Shown here piece after piece: positions 1-11,705 of a stretch of 64,000 bases of DNA. Position numbers and translations under genes: made by a program. Below the pieces are notes generated by a model. It had not been told where the DNA came from. It searched no databases and saw only the letters and a program-made list of their open reading frames with translations. Every line of letters starts with the position of its first letter. Within the stretch, counting starts at the first letter, position 1. The DNA is from Carex sylvatica (Eukaryota > Streptophyta > Magnoliopsida > Poales > Cyperaceae), in contig CAXKVR010000021.1 of the NCBI GenBank assembly GCA_964058845.1, positions 248,001 through 312,000 on the forward strand, given 5' to 3'.

Positions 1-125
1 GATTTTCAAAGTGGCTTAATAAATAGTAAAAAAATTCAGAAAAATATAAAATTTAGTCTCCAAGCACATATTAATATGGAGAACAAGATGAACGGTTCAG
101 ATCGACCATTTGGACATTGAAAGCA
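1..125. mobile_element. Partial palindromic MITE (type beta), cut by window start
   Basis: The first 120 bases match one arm of the palindromic elements at 34,360-34,767 and 60,058-60,469: the step 'gtggcttaataaatagtaaa', then 'ggtctccaagcacatattaa'-like sequence and a 'gaacggtt' block. Only one arm is in the window. Confidence 0.75.
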
Positions 126-1009
126 CAAAAATGAGTTATAAGCATATGTGGGGATATGCTTATATAAGCATAGTAACCAACCTCTATAATTATATATACA
201 TGTCACAAAGTAATCTTAACTAAGTTGTGTTAAGTTTGTACAAATTGAGCTTAATTATTCATTAACTAGTCTAGTGGATTGCCTTTTTTTTCCTCTTTAG
301 TTTTTTCTCCTGATTTTATCTAATCTGCTCAATTTTAAGAAATTACATAATTTTTTTATTTTTAGAAATGTATTAAATATTTTGTGAAGAACCAAAAAGA
401 AAAAAATTATAGACCGTGATAAACGAAATTGAATCATCGATTCGGTTTTTTAGAGTTTGTATGTAGCTAGATCAGGTATTTTCTGTGACTAAGAATTCAA
501 TTATGTATACAAACTCCAAAAAACCAAATTAATGATTTGATTTCTTAGAAAATGCTTAAAGAAACTGATCATTATTGGTTCTTTCTTGTGCATCCAAATT
601 AATGATTTGATTTCTTAGAAAATGCTCAAAGAAACTGATCATTATTGGTTCTTTCTTGTGCATCAATTTTTTTTTTTTCATCTTTCTCATCTCCATCAAA
701 ATACTTGATATATTTGTAAAATAAAAAATTCTGAAGAAATTGACTGGAAGCACCTTTCTGGTAACAAAAGTATGAATTCAGAGCATCTAAAATTGTTGCC
801 ATCTAACGCATCAAAATCATATTCGATGTACCGACAAGCATTAATTGTAGTACAATTTGCTTTTGAATTTAAAAAAAAAAAATTGTACTGTTACTCTGTT
901 AGATTATGTACAGATTGGTGTTTTGAGTCTTTGTTTTTTTGTTTTTATGTGTCAGCTGTTGTACCAGTACAGCTATGAAAGATGCACAATATATGGGATC
1001 TCTAGTTTA
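126..1009. other. AT-rich intergenic DNA with a 70-bp tandem duplication
   Basis: No coding region is supported; the short open frames are low-complexity. A 70-bp unit is present twice in tandem at 524-663 with one visible difference (gcttaaag versus gctcaaag). A small inverted repeat (about 441-530) surrounds 'ttttagagtttgtat' and 'atacaaactccaaaa'. Confidence 0.6.
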
Positions 1010-2255
1010 ATGAAATGAGACCAATATGTATGGCTTCAAATTTATAAATTTTCCATACAAGCTCAACAATTTTGCAATCTAATAGATAAGTACAAAATCA
1101 CTATATTTGATGGGTCTACAATTTTTAGATTAAGTGATTAACTATCTTACAAAAATAGTAACAAAATTCTAAGAACAATATAAAAGTTGATCTACAAGTA
1201 TAAACATATACATACCAATGTTTTAAATAACAGTATATGCTCCTCAGACAGCCATAATCTGAAATAGTTGGTTGATTAATCAGAAAAATCCGTAATCGTT
1301 TGATTGCCACCAACAACTAATTAGTCGATTAATCAGTCTAAACAACAGTTTTTTACAATACTGATAATACCAATATATATAGCTTCAAATTTATAAAATT
1401 CCCATACAATGTTCATCAATTTTGCAATTTAAGTATAACTGCTAGAGTGAGGCTATATGGATCAATATCTTTGTTTTCAAAGTTCAAATTATTGATCTAA
1501 ACTGTTTAGTATGATCTCATATGAAAATATACCTGTAAACTAAATTTTTATTTTTATTTTTATTTTTTTACTATATTTTAGATAGGTAGAATATCACTAT
1601 ATTTGAATGGTCTAGAATTTTTATATCAAGTGATTAACTATCTTACAAAAATACTAAAAAGATTCTAAAAATAACGTAAAATTTGATCTACAAGTACAAA
1701 TCATAGTAAATACCAGTGTTTTAAATAATTGTATATGCTCGTCGGACGGACAAAGTACCACCAAGCAATTAATCAAAAATAGTTGGGAATAATTAGCCAT
1801 AATCTGAAATAGTCAGTCAATTAGTCATAAAAATTGATAATAGTTTGATTGCCACCAACGGCCAATCAGCTGATTAATCAGCTTAAATGTTAGTTTTTTA
1901 CAATACTGATACATACCTAACGTGCTATATATAGTACAGAGTATAGACCAATCTACACTATGCATTGTACCATAGCCTCACTCTTAACTACTATTATTCA
2001 TTTAATTGAAATGATCCTTTGGACCCCCTGTACTATGTTAGTCGGAAAAATTGATAATAGTTTGATTGCCACTAACGATTTATCGGCTGATTAATCAGCC
2101 TAAAATGTTAGCTTGTTACAATACTGATACATACCAAATGCGCTATACATAGTACAAAGTACAGACCAATCTATACTATACATAGTACCATAGCCTCACT
2201 CTAACTACTATTATTTATTTAATTGAAATGATCCTTTGGACACCCGTACTATGTT
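1010..2255. repeat. Nested and duplicated MITE block
   Basis: Segments recur inside this block. The stretch with 'gcttcaaatttataaa' is present near 1,032 and 1,382. A roughly 215-bp unit ending in 'gatcctttggac' and 'tactatgtta' is present in tandem at about 1,825-2,038 and 2,039-2,255. Arms of the type alpha palindromic MITE (ends 'gagtgaggctat' and 'ccatagcctcactc') are visible at 1,447-1,700 and 2,160-2,203. A second insert, running from 'ccagtgttttaaat' to 'acaatactgata', appears near 1,216 and 1,714. Confidence 0.6.
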
Positions 2256-2325
2256 ATCTCTGCTTTAATTTGTTGGAATGAAAGAAAGAAAGGCAATAGG
2301 AAAAAAAAATAAAGTAGAAGGACTG

Positions 2326-4030
2326 TTCATGCACATGAAGACAGTGAGCAGCAAGGAGGGATCTGGTACATATCTGTCAGAAACTTAGTGCTTGCCAGTA
2401 TATAAAAAAGAAGGAATAACAACTTATGATATTCAAATTTCAAATTTAAGTCGGTGAGAGTAAGATATGACAAAAGCAACACCTCAAAAATTGCATAAGA
2501 ATAAATTATCTTGCTGTTTTTAGTCATAGAACATTGGAATATAGTTGAGTTATTCAAAGCACTAATTTATCTTCAAAACCTTAAAACTTAGTGCTTGCCA
2601 GTAAGTTAAAAAATGGAATAACTAAGAATTTTCAAATTTTAAATTTAAATCAGTTAGACATGACAATTGCATCACCTCAAAAATTGCATAAGAATAAATT
2701 TTCTTGCTGTTTTTAGTCGTAAAACATTGACATATAGTTGAATTATTCAACGAATAATTTATCTACAAAACCTTAAAACTTAGTGCTTGCCGGTAAGTAA
2801 AAAAATGGAATAATGACTTAGAATTTTCAAATTTCAAAATTTAAATCAGAGAGACATGACAAATGCAACACCTCAAAAATTGCATAAGAATAAATTATCC
2901 TGCTGTTGAGTTATTCAAGGACTAATTTACTTTCAAAACCTTAAAACTTAGTGCTTGCCAGTAAGTAAAAAAATGGAATAATTACTTAGAATTTTCAAAT
3001 TTCAAATTTAAATCAGGGAGACATGACAAATGCAACACCTCAAAAATTGCATAAGAATAAATTAGCTTGCTATTTTTAGTCATAAAAACATTGGCATATA
3101 GTTGAGTTATTCAAAGCACTAATTTACCTTCAAAACCTTAAAACTTAATTCTTTGCAGTAAATAAAAAAATGGAGTAACTACTTGAATTTTCAAATTCAA
3201 AATTTAAATCAGGGAGACATGACAAATGCAACACCTCAAAAATTGCATAAGAATAAATTATTCTGCTGTTGAGTTATTTAAGGGCTAATTTACCTTCAAA
3301 ACCTTAAGACTTGGTGCTTGCCAGTAAGTAAAAAAATGGAATAACCACTTAGAATTTTCAAATTTAAAATTTAAATCAGTGAGACATTACAAATACAACA
3401 TCTCAAAAAATTGCATAAGAATAAATTATCTTGCTGTTCTTAGTCATAAAACACTGGCATGTAGTTGAATTATTCAAGGACTAATTTATCTACTAAATCT
3501 TAAAACTTAGTGCTTGCCAGTAAGTAAAAAGTGGAATAATTACTTAGAATTTTCAAATTTAAAATTCAAATCAGGGAGACATGACAAATGCAACACCTCA
3601 AAAATTGCATAAGAATAAATTAGCTTGCTATTTTTAGTCATAAAAACATTGGTATATAGTTGAGTTATGCAAAACACTGATTTACCTTCAAAACCTTAAA
3701 ATTTAGTGCTTGCCAGTAAATATAAAAAAATGGAGGAACTACTAGAATTTTCAAATTTCAAAATTTAAGTCAGTGAAACATGGCAAATGCAACACCCCAA
3801 AAATTGCATAAGGATAAAATTTCTAGCTGTTATTAGTCATAAAACATTGGCATATATAGTTGAGTTATTCAATGACTAATTTACCTTCAAAATTCAAAAC
3901 CTTAAAACTTGATTTCAAATAATCAATGGGTACTTGAGCAATTGACATCTTTTGAGTTTCTTGATGATTCCAAAGGCCTACACGAATAAAGAAAGCACAG
4001 CACCAACGGCAAATTGAAAATTGTTATGAT
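2326..4030 (-). pseudogene. Relic of a tandem PEP/phosphate translocator gene copy
   Basis: Two degenerate exons of the neighbouring translocator gene survive here in the same order and strand. At about 3,944-4,030 the minus strand reads [12 protein letters not shown], a stop, then AFGIIKK. The live exon 2 (8,794-8,916) reads [19 protein letters not shown], so the stop replaces a Trp. At about 2,326-2,380 there is a relic of exon 7 (live copy 6,312-6,380) around the shared core 'gagcagcaaggag'. Even the type alpha MITE end found in intron 7 of the live gene (to 6,170) sits at the matching distance here (to about 2,203), so it probably predates the duplication. Exons 3-6 are not visible; a tandem array fills their place. 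No function is expected. Confidence 0.75.
2380..3920. repeat. Tandem array, about 165-200 bp unit, about 8 copies
   Basis: A unit starting near 'aaacttagtgcttgccagta' recurs at about 2,380, 2,584, 2,776, 2,946, 3,143, 3,307, 3,506 and 3,698. Each unit then has 'ttagaattttcaaattt', 'gacatgacaaatgcaacacc' and 'attgcataagaataaatt'. Some units lack an internal piece, which gives the variable period. The array lies between the two exon relics of the translocator pseudogene. Confidence 0.85.
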
Positions 4031-4033
4031 AAA

Positions 4034-4474
4034 TAGAGGTGTTCATTGGATTCAGTTTATTTAGTTTTCATTCGGATCGGCAAATTTTAAATTAAATGGT
4101 TCGGTACAGTTCGAGTTTTTTTTGTATTTGATTCAGTTTAATTTCTCTTATTTCGATTCAACCAAATAAACCAAAATTTACTTAGATATTTAAATTACTT
4201 TGGGTTTTTTATATTTGGTAAAGTTTAATCTCTTATTTTAGTTCAACTGATATCTATAATTTAAATATATTTTTTGTATGTATTGAGTTTTGATATTTTG
4301 AAATTTAATCTCTTATTTTGATTCAATAAAACAAACCAAATTTACTTGATATGTTTTATTCAGTTATTGTTTAGTTCAGAAGTTTAATACGATTAGATAT
4401 ATGAAAACCAAATAAAATTTTGATTTGACTATTTTAATTTGGTTCTAACCAAACCGACCATTTAGACACCCCTA
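4034..4474. mobile_element. Probable hAT-like MITE
   Basis: The element starts 'tagaggtgttcattggattc' and ends 'ccatttagacacccct' plus 'a', the TAGRGGTG...CACCCCTA ends shared with the clear hAT-like elements elsewhere in the window. The interior is rich in 'ggttcggt' and 'aaccaaat' motifs. The flanks share 'tgataaat', but not in exact register, so the target duplication is not proven. Confidence 0.6.
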
Positions 4475-4991
4475 GTGTTGATAAATGCATACAAAAAGAT
4501 ACAATTTTCCAATCTTTGAATAGTTGCTTTTCTTTATAAAGCTTTGTTGTAGCTCTCTCTCTCAAACACACACACACACACACTCACTCACTGTGTGTGA
4601 AGTTAATGTCGATGACAATTAATCAAATCTGAGGTCAGTTCAAATGTTCAGTAAATTTCATAAGTTGTAAAAACACTAGCCCTATAACCTTCAATGTTAG
4701 CAGGTATCACAAAGGACAGGTACCAAAATTTACAGTACCATCCATACTTTCGGTACCATAACTTGCACAAAAGTAACATTTTATTTTATAAGAACACTAC
4801 CATCTAGAGTTCTAGACAAGGCTTCATCACACCTGTTCATTGGAAAAGAATTATAAAACCAGAACATCTATCCAAAATCCAGCAATCACAGAGTAAAGCA
4901 TTAGAAAGTAAAAGCAAAGAAACTGGATCAGCAGCTACACACTAGTCTAAGAAAAATGCCTCGAAGAAATGATGTGAATGGGTTCCACACA
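4475..4991 (-). other. 3' flank and probable 3' UTR of the translocator gene
   Basis: No coding sequence is seen. A short (CA)n run lies near 4,566-4,583. The part next to the stop codon at 4,992 is probably 3' UTR on the minus strand, but no polyadenylation site can be fixed by eye. Confidence 0.4.
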
Positions 4992-5117
4992 TCAGGCGGT
5001 TTTGGGCTTGATTTTCTTTACTCTAGAATAGAGGAACACTCCCGAAAGTGCTATTCCAGTTCCTGTTCAAATGAATAACAAAAGGTACATAAGCAATGTA
5101 AATGTCAAGTTATTATT

Positions 5118-5159
<42 letters not shown>

Positions 5160-8100
5160 CAGCATAATCAGAAAAAGAAAAAAAATTAAGAAAAGGGATA
5201 ATGAATTACCGAGAGAGTTAATGAGAGAAACAGGAGATCTGAAGAAGAGAACTGAGGTGACAATGACCACAACCCGCTTCACACAATTACCCACAGAATG
5301 CGTCACTGGTGATACCTTCGACAGTATAATATATGAAACCTATTTTACATGTTCCAGTCACAAAACTATATTAGGAGCCCATTGCAGTTGCCTTTTTCAA
5401 AACATTAACTCATTTCTTTTAAAATTGTAAAATATAACAATGATGTTACTACTACATATTTATGGTAATGTTATAAAACTTAAAAAGCCTACAAGCAACC
5501 ATGCTAGCATATCAAAATTTTAAACCTATTTCTGGAAAGTTTTCATTTTAAAAACGAGAATATTGTTCCATTTAAAAACTATGCTAATATGCAAAGCAAT
5601 ATCTCTATTTCAAATCTTATTGGTCCATACTATGGATCAATATCTCCATTTTCTAATTCCAAACAATCGATTTGAACCGTTCAACGTGATCTCTATATGA
5701 AAATGTACTTGTAGATTACATTTTACATTTTTTAGAATTTCTTTCACTATTTTTTTTAGATAGGTGGAAATCACTTAATCTAAAATTGTAGACCATTCAA
5801 AAGTAGTGACTTTCTCTACCTGTCTAAGGCCATGTTTGGATGAAGACTTGGGTTAGTGAGAATAGTGAGCTAACTCAAATTTGAGATAGTGAGCTAACCC
5901 AACTTTTAGTTGAGTTAGTAGAATAGCATGCTAACCCACTAAAGACAAACAAAGAATAGTCCCTTTTTGCTAACCCAAATACATCCAAACGTAAAATAGT
6001 GGTTCGGAATAGTAGCTAACCCGGGTTAGCACTATTCTTTGCCTCATCCAAACGCAACCTAAAAGAATAGTAAAAAAATTCTAAAATATGCAAAATTTGG
6101 ACTTTGGAAAAGAAAATATGAACATTAGTACAGACCAATCTGCCATATGCATAGTACCATAGCCTCACTTCTTTTAATATGTTCACTCGCTAATTTTTAC
6201 TTCGGTTTAACCACCTTTTTATTAAATATTTCTATTAGACACTGTAGTTTCAAGTTTCAACCGGTTCTTGTGATTTAGAGAAAAAGGTTAATAATAAAAC
6301 AGAAAAATCACCTGCTGGTACGCGTGAAAACAGAGAGCAGCAAGGAGTGACTTAGTGTATAACTGTTTTACATTCAAGCCCTGCAAAAAAAAAAAGTATT
6401 GCTTATAATTTCCAGATAAAAGCAATCAACCAAGACAAAGGAAAACAGATAAAATTTTAAGTTAAAAAAAAAAATTAAGTAAAAATTCTTACAGCGGCCT
6501 CAAGAAAAGTAGGGGTTACTTTAACACCGTCAACAAAGAAAGTTATAGGGGCCAGTAGGAAAAATGACATTATTGTTATAATAGAGAAGAGGCTGATATT
6601 GTCCAGAGATTCCTGCAAAAGTTGAGATCAAAGAAAGGCAAAATGAAAATATTAATTGTTAGATTTGATTTAGGGGGATTAGTTATGAAAGTACTTTAAA
6701 ACTAGGATCATTCAGTACAAACCAAATTAGAAGAATACAATTAGAGGAGAGGAAAAGAAATTAACTCAGTTCAGATATACAGATCAATACTACACATCAG
6801 ATTCTCTGAAGTGACTCAAATTTTGAGTTTAGATCCGGACCGTCCGATCAGAATCCGGGCCAATCCATCCCGAGGTGGAATACACGGTACCCCTTTAATA
6901 TTTGTGCGAAAGAAGATCAGACGGTCCGGATCTAAATTCAAAATTTGAGTTTGTTAGGTGATATAAATCTGTAGCTGACCTGCAGTTGAATCTGTTTCTC
7001 TCTGGTCTCTTTGTTTTTCTTTAGTTTGCTTAATTGATTATTATTCTGGCAGTATGATTATGCATGCATAAGCTAAAAGATAATTTCTTTAAACGAAAGT
7101 AAATGGGAGAAATATAATAGTAAAAAATAGTTATGGATACCTCTCTCTTAACCATGACCTTCTTGCTAAGAACATTACGGGATTGAAATGTCACATTGGA
7201 TGCCATGGCACTCCAAAATCCAGCCCTATTAAAAGAAATAGCTAAGTTATATACTGCTAACTTTGCTCTGAAGAACAATAAAGGAAAGGAATATAAGCAA
7301 ATTAAAGTCATAGATACTATTCCTAGGATTTATTCTTCCTTCACTCTTTAACAGATCGGGTCAGGTTAATGAGTGGCACTCCAAAATCCACATACCAAGT
7401 TTCCAGTAACATTTTATAATATCAACTAAGATTTGATAGAACATGGCTAATTGAAGTTTAGTTTATAACTCGTAGCAAATTGAGGGTCAATATTCATGCC
7501 ATGACATTCCATATAATCCAACACAACATATTTAACTAACCATAAGAACCTCATTCCTTAAACAACATTATTGATATAGTGAGAATAAACAAATTGTTTT
7601 CAGCAAAATAAAAGGTAAATAACTTGAACGATGCATAAGCATAATTCATTTTTAAAGTTATGTAGATTCAAAACATAATTTAGAGCTCTTCCAAAAATCA
7701 TAGGAGACAAGTTCAATAATATTATGCAGTCAGGTGGGGTCGGGTCGGGTAGGGTTTTAACCGATATATTTTATAAAATCCATAACTAATATATAGCTAG
7801 CTGGTTAATTAAAATCCAATATGTTCCTAACCAAATAAATTTTATAAATCCATTGTTTTTCAGGTCATATTGGTCGGGTCGGGCTGCTTGCTTGTACACC
7901 CCTAGTGGCAACTAAGGTATAGTTGGAGCTAATATAGAAACATATCTTAACATACTGTCTTCAATTGCATTTGCTCAGTAAATAATGCACACAGTATCTA
8001 TAGTATTAATAATTCATTTACACCACACACCAATTGAAAGAAGCTTCAGTAAGAGATGCCAATCCAACACCTCCAACAATTGGAACAAGGGATAGAACAA

Positions 8101-9456
8101 CCCAGACTGAAGGAAACTGCATTTTTTCAATCCAAAAATTGGAAAAATAAGTAATGGTTGATCTCAATGATATAACGATAAAAATCAAAATCTATCTAAA
8201 ACAAGATTAGGCATATTGAATGTTCTTTGAGTTAGGCAAACACCATGTTTGGTTAAGTCCTAAACCATGGAATAAGGGGTTCAGAGTTGGTTATTCCACC
8301 AAATAAGCATTAAATAGGTTGGCCTAAACTAAACCACCTCCCCAAATGCCTTAATTTTGTACTGCATCCTGGACCCACTGTCGGTGATTATTTGCAAATT
8401 TTACTACTCTCTCTCTCTCTTCTTTAGACCTCAACCAAACATGAATAATTTAGGCCAGGTCTAAATCGGAATAACCAACTTAAGCCTCCTTAACTCAAGT
8501 CCTCAACCAAACCTCACCAAATTTGAAAATTAGTTATACTAACCTCTCCAAGGAAGAGAGCTGAGAGAAGAACAGAGAAGAAAGGCTCCATGGCTTTAAT
8601 TGTATGTGTGAAAGAAACCGCAACTTTGCCTAAGCTCATATTTGTAAAGAGATTTCCCATTGTATGCACCACGGCCAATGGTAGAATAGCCACGAGCTGA
8701 AATTATAACATAGTTTAGAGTAATTCAAGGTTAAGTTTAGCCTTTACAGTCTAAATTTGAGTTTTAGATAGTTAAAGGAGTACAATTTTATACCTGAGAA
8801 GTTGAAATCTTAGGTGTTTTTATAATACCAACAGTCCACATGAATATAGACAACACTGCACCAACAGCAAATTGCACAGTTGTGATGGTAATTGGGTGTG
8901 GAAATGCCTTCAAAACCTGTTATAAAAGAAATGAAATGATTTTCAAGTTAATTTTGGAGTATATCCCAATGAATGCATCGTTCATACCAAATCTTAAGTA
9001 TCTAATATGTCACTGATTCCAACTACGGATGATTCAAATATCCCTATTCTAATGGAAATCAGAAATTCATCTCATATAAGTTGATCTAAATTTACTGCAA
9101 GGAAAGATGATCTGTACCTGTTTATTGTAAATATTGAAGTAGATGTTGAACAAATACCACAATCCGAAAAGAGATCCGAGCTGAAGTGTTTTCATGAGAC
9201 TTCCTGCTCCTTCTTTCGCCTCCTCCGCCGCCTTCACATCTCCAGCTCCAGCGCCGCTCTCACTAGCCGCTCTGACAACGGCGCTCAATCCCAGCCGTCC
9301 GTTCTTGATCGAAAGAGGCGGTCGGGTGGCATTGAAGGAGAGAGCATGAAGTTTGATCTGAGATCGGAGCGGAGTGAGCTTTGGGGTTTTGGTGAGAGGC
9401 ACAGAGCTAGGTCGAACTGATAGCGTGGCGCTCTGCATTGTTGCTAGAAAGTTCAT
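4992..9456 (-). CDS. PPT1: Plastid phosphoenolpyruvate/phosphate translocator
   Basis: Nine exons join in frame: 9118-9456, 8794-8916, 8544-8696, 8031-8116, 7141-7225, 6493-6612, 6312-6380, 5210-5339 and 4992-5062, giving 391 aa (family about 400). The protein imports PEP into plastids in exchange for phosphate across the inner envelope, feeding the shikimate pathway and fatty acid synthesis. Residues 1 to about 85 are a Ser/Ala-rich transit peptide. The translocator domain starts at [15 protein letters not shown], followed by [56 protein letters not shown] and [15 protein letters not shown], all hallmarks of the plastid sugar-phosphate translocators and closest to PPT. Met7 (9,438) begins MQS as in known PPT1 and could be the true start. 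Introns carry several MITEs. A decayed copy lies downstream. Confidence 0.93.
5119..5158. repeat. (AT)n microsatellite in the last PPT intron
   Basis: About 18 TA dinucleotides in a row in intron 8, between exons 8 and 9 of the translocator gene. Confidence 0.95.
5620..6175. mobile_element. Type alpha palindromic MITE with a nested insertion (PPT intron 7)
   Basis: One arm begins near 'ccatactatggatcaatatc' and the other ends 'atgcatagtaccatagcctc'. The two arms are largely reverse complements, and a different MITE (5,828-6,060) sits in the middle. The outermost left end is missing or too diverged to see. Confidence 0.75.
5828..6060. mobile_element. Tourist-like (PIF/Harbinger) MITE nested in a palindromic MITE
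   Basis: It starts 'ggccatgtttggatgaagac' and ends 'catccaaacgcaacc'. A 'taa' borders both sides, which fits the 3-bp TWA target duplication of PIF/Harbinger elements. The interior repeats 'gctaaccc' and 'gggttag' motifs in both orientations. Confidence 0.8.
6800..6966. mobile_element. Short palindromic MITE (type epsilon) in PPT intron 5
   Basis: The left arm 'caaattttgagtttagatcc' plus 'ggaccgtccgatcagaat' is mirrored by 'agacggtccggatctaaatt' plus 'caaaatttgag'. The same element recurs upstream of several genes in this window. Confidence 0.8.
7733..7913. mobile_element. Truncated hAT-like element in PPT intron 4
   Basis: The right end 'tgtacacccctag' and internal 'ggtcgggtcggg' motifs facing each other resemble the hAT-like MITEs of this window. 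The left end is not recognisable. Confidence 0.45.
8243..8515. mobile_element. MITE with 'ccatgtttggttaagtc' ends in PPT intron 3
   Basis: 'accatgtttggttaagtcct' at the left is mirrored by 'gtcctcaaccaaacct' at the right, and the subterminal 'ggttattcc' pairs with 'ggaataacc'. It looks like a Tourist-type or hAT-type MITE; the target duplication is not clear. Confidence 0.6.
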
Positions 9457-10200
9457 CTCTTTTCTCTCCTCTCTCTCTCTCTCTCTCTCAGTTTTTTATT
9501 TGTTTATAGAAAGATCCTAAGATTTTGCTAATGGCGGAGGGTACGAGGAGAGAAATGAGGCGGCTGGGGGTTTGGAGTGTTGGAATGGGGTTTGGTGGGT
9601 AATTATATTAACAGAGTTGCTTTGGCTTAATGCATTGCACAGATTAAAGAATCAATCTATAGTCTGTGTGCTGGATGTAGCCAAAAATGCTCTGTTACAA
9701 TGTTTACCCGTTTGCTAGACGAATTTTTATCCTCTGCATTAACTCAAAAGGGCATCTTTTGATTTAATGAATCCTGACCATCCGATCTGTTTTAAGATTC
9801 GTGTATACTAGATCTGCACTAATTTTAAAGATCCCTCTATATCATAATCAGAGGCCGGATTGGCTCCGTTTAAAATCAGACAGTTGAGATTCATTAACTC
9901 AAAAGATTCCTTTTTCAGTTAATGCAGAGGATACGCATTCTAGCTTGGTAGAGAGACTAGACTGTCTTGTCTGGACCGAATTTGAATTGCAGACCCAAAC
10001 ACTGTAATGTGGGACCTCAATTCAGATATTTTTGCGGCCCATTTCTATGAGGTAACATAATATTTTTATTTAAATTTTGACCGTCCGATTATCGAGGTGC
10101 AATGCATGAACCTTCAATATTCGTGTGGACTCTGATTGAACGTACTGGATCTATAGAGAAATATTCTGTTACCTTACATGACATGAAAGGGTCACGTGAT
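9457..10200 (-). promoter_or_regulatory. PPT 5' region loaded with short MITEs
   Basis: Directly upstream of the PPT start is a (CT)n tract (about 9,464-9,489), common in plant leaders. Then come a type zeta MITE at 9,598-9,709 ('gggtaattatattaacagag' mirrored by 'ctctgttacaatgtttaccc') and two type epsilon-like palindromes at about 9,755-9,930 and 9,990-10,190 ('ccgtccgatt', 'ggtaacataatat'). No TATA box can be assigned with confidence. Confidence 0.55.
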
Positions 10201-10870
10201 CAGAGATTTTTTGAACGTATCATGCATCGTAGACCTCGTCTATGAATTAAATTCCTGCACCAGTTTTACCCAGCTGTGAGGTGTGAGGTGATTTCGTCCC
10301 TTCTGGGACGTTCGATTTTATTTTTACTTTACCCAGTTCTTTGAAATAAAAAACAATAACACCACTGTTATTAAATATTTTACAACGATAATTTCTATTA
10401 TAGACACGTATTCAAAATACTTTGTTTCATTTTTGTAACTTCAAGAATTTAAATTTTAAAAATATTAATGTAAAAAAAAAATCATTCGATATGATTTATA
10501 CAATGTAATCTTTTTTTATAAATATATTAAAAATTATGACATTTCAACTTTAATAGTTATCAAGAATTTGCAAAACTAGATTGACATGATAAAAATTTGA
10601 CGTTGATTTTTTAACTTATTAATTTATAAAAAAATTAAAAATAAAATTTATCATTCTTAATTAATTGTAATTTCTAAAAAAATACATTAGTGATTTAATA
10701 TATTTATTATTCTTAATTAATTATAGTTTCTAAAATTTTAAACACAATTAATTTGAGTTTTGAGTATATTCAATATATTTTTGAGTTGTATTGGATGAAA
10801 ATGTGAGTTATTAGAATTTAGGATGCTAAATATATGTAATTTTAGATTTTGGAGTGATAAATAAGGAATT
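10201..10870. other. AT-rich intergenic DNA, nothing recognised
   Basis: Low-complexity AT-rich sequence. I see no gene, RNA or repeat boundary. Confidence 0.5.
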
Positions 10871-11057
10871 TTTGTGCATTGGAGTACAAATTACTGGATT
10901 CAAAGTCCAAATAACCGATCCAAACCGTTCATCTTATTCTCCATATTAATATGTGCTTGGAGACCAAATTTTACATTTTTTGAAATTTTGTATATTATTT
11001 ATTAAGCCACTTTGAAAATCGCTGATCCAACAGTAGCCTTACTCTATATATATATAT
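10871..11057. mobile_element. Half copy of a type beta palindromic MITE
   Basis: One arm only: 'gtgcattggagtacaaatta', then the core 'ggagaccaaattttacattt', 'ttaagccactttgaaaatcg' and 'ctgatccaacagtagcctta'. It ends in a short TA run. Confidence 0.75.
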
Positions 11058-11059
11058 AT

Positions 11060-11463
11060 GAGTAAGACTACCATGCTTCGGAATTAAAAATGGGTGTTTT
11101 AATTTGCGCTCATATCTCTAGTTTCAAAGTTCAAAACTTCGATCCGAACCGTTCAAGTTGATATCCATATTAATTGTGCTTGGAGACCAAATTTTATATT
11201 TTTTAGAAATTATTTACTATTTTTTAGAATTTTTCAAAATCAGTGTTTTTCAGAAAATTCTGGACCATCAAAAACAGTGATTTTCAAAAATTCTAGAAAA
11301 ATGATAAAAAATTTCCAAAAAAATATAAAATTTGGTCTTCAAACACAATTTAATATTTATATCAACTTGAACGGTTTAGATTAACGTTTTGAATTTTAAA
11401 ACTAGAGATATGAGCACAAATTAAAACACTCACTTTAATTTGCAAAGCATAGTAGCCTTACTC
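11060..11463. mobile_element. Type delta palindromic MITE, about 404 bp
   Basis: It starts 'gagtaagactaccatgcttc' and ends 'gcatagtagccttactc'. The arms ('gtgttttaatttgcgctcat' against 'atgagcacaaattaaaacac', and the core 'gaccaaattttatatttttt' against its complement) pair along the whole length around a centre near 11,265. Confidence 0.85.
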
Positions 11464-11499
11464 TATAACTATATATAAAGAGAGATAGAGAGAGAGGTA

Positions 11500-11705
11500 G
11501 GTTGGCTAATATAAAATTGATTGTTCTTAAGGTCCCGAGCAACTAAATCGTTTTTCAATTTTCAAAGTCCAAAAAGTAGATTCAAACCGTTAGATGTGAT
11601 CTCTATATTAAAATGTGCTTGGAGACAAAATTTTATATTTTTTTGAATTTTTTTTACTATTTAGTAAGTCACTTTAAAAATCACTGATCCAATGGCGACT
11701 TCTGA
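11500..11705. mobile_element. Half copy of a type gamma palindromic MITE
   Basis: It carries 'gcaactaaatcgtttttcaa', the shared core arm and 'cactgatccaatggcgactt', matching the left half of the element at 59,577-59,992. The right arm is absent. Confidence 0.7.

Noticed and set aside
2380..3920. CRISPR-like array
   Set aside because: Units of 165-200 bp with no unique spacers, inside a plant pseudogene; it is an ordinary tandem repeat.
5071..5430. 119-aa plus-strand open frame
   Set aside because: It includes the (AT)n microsatellite and is antisense to exon 8 of the translocator gene.
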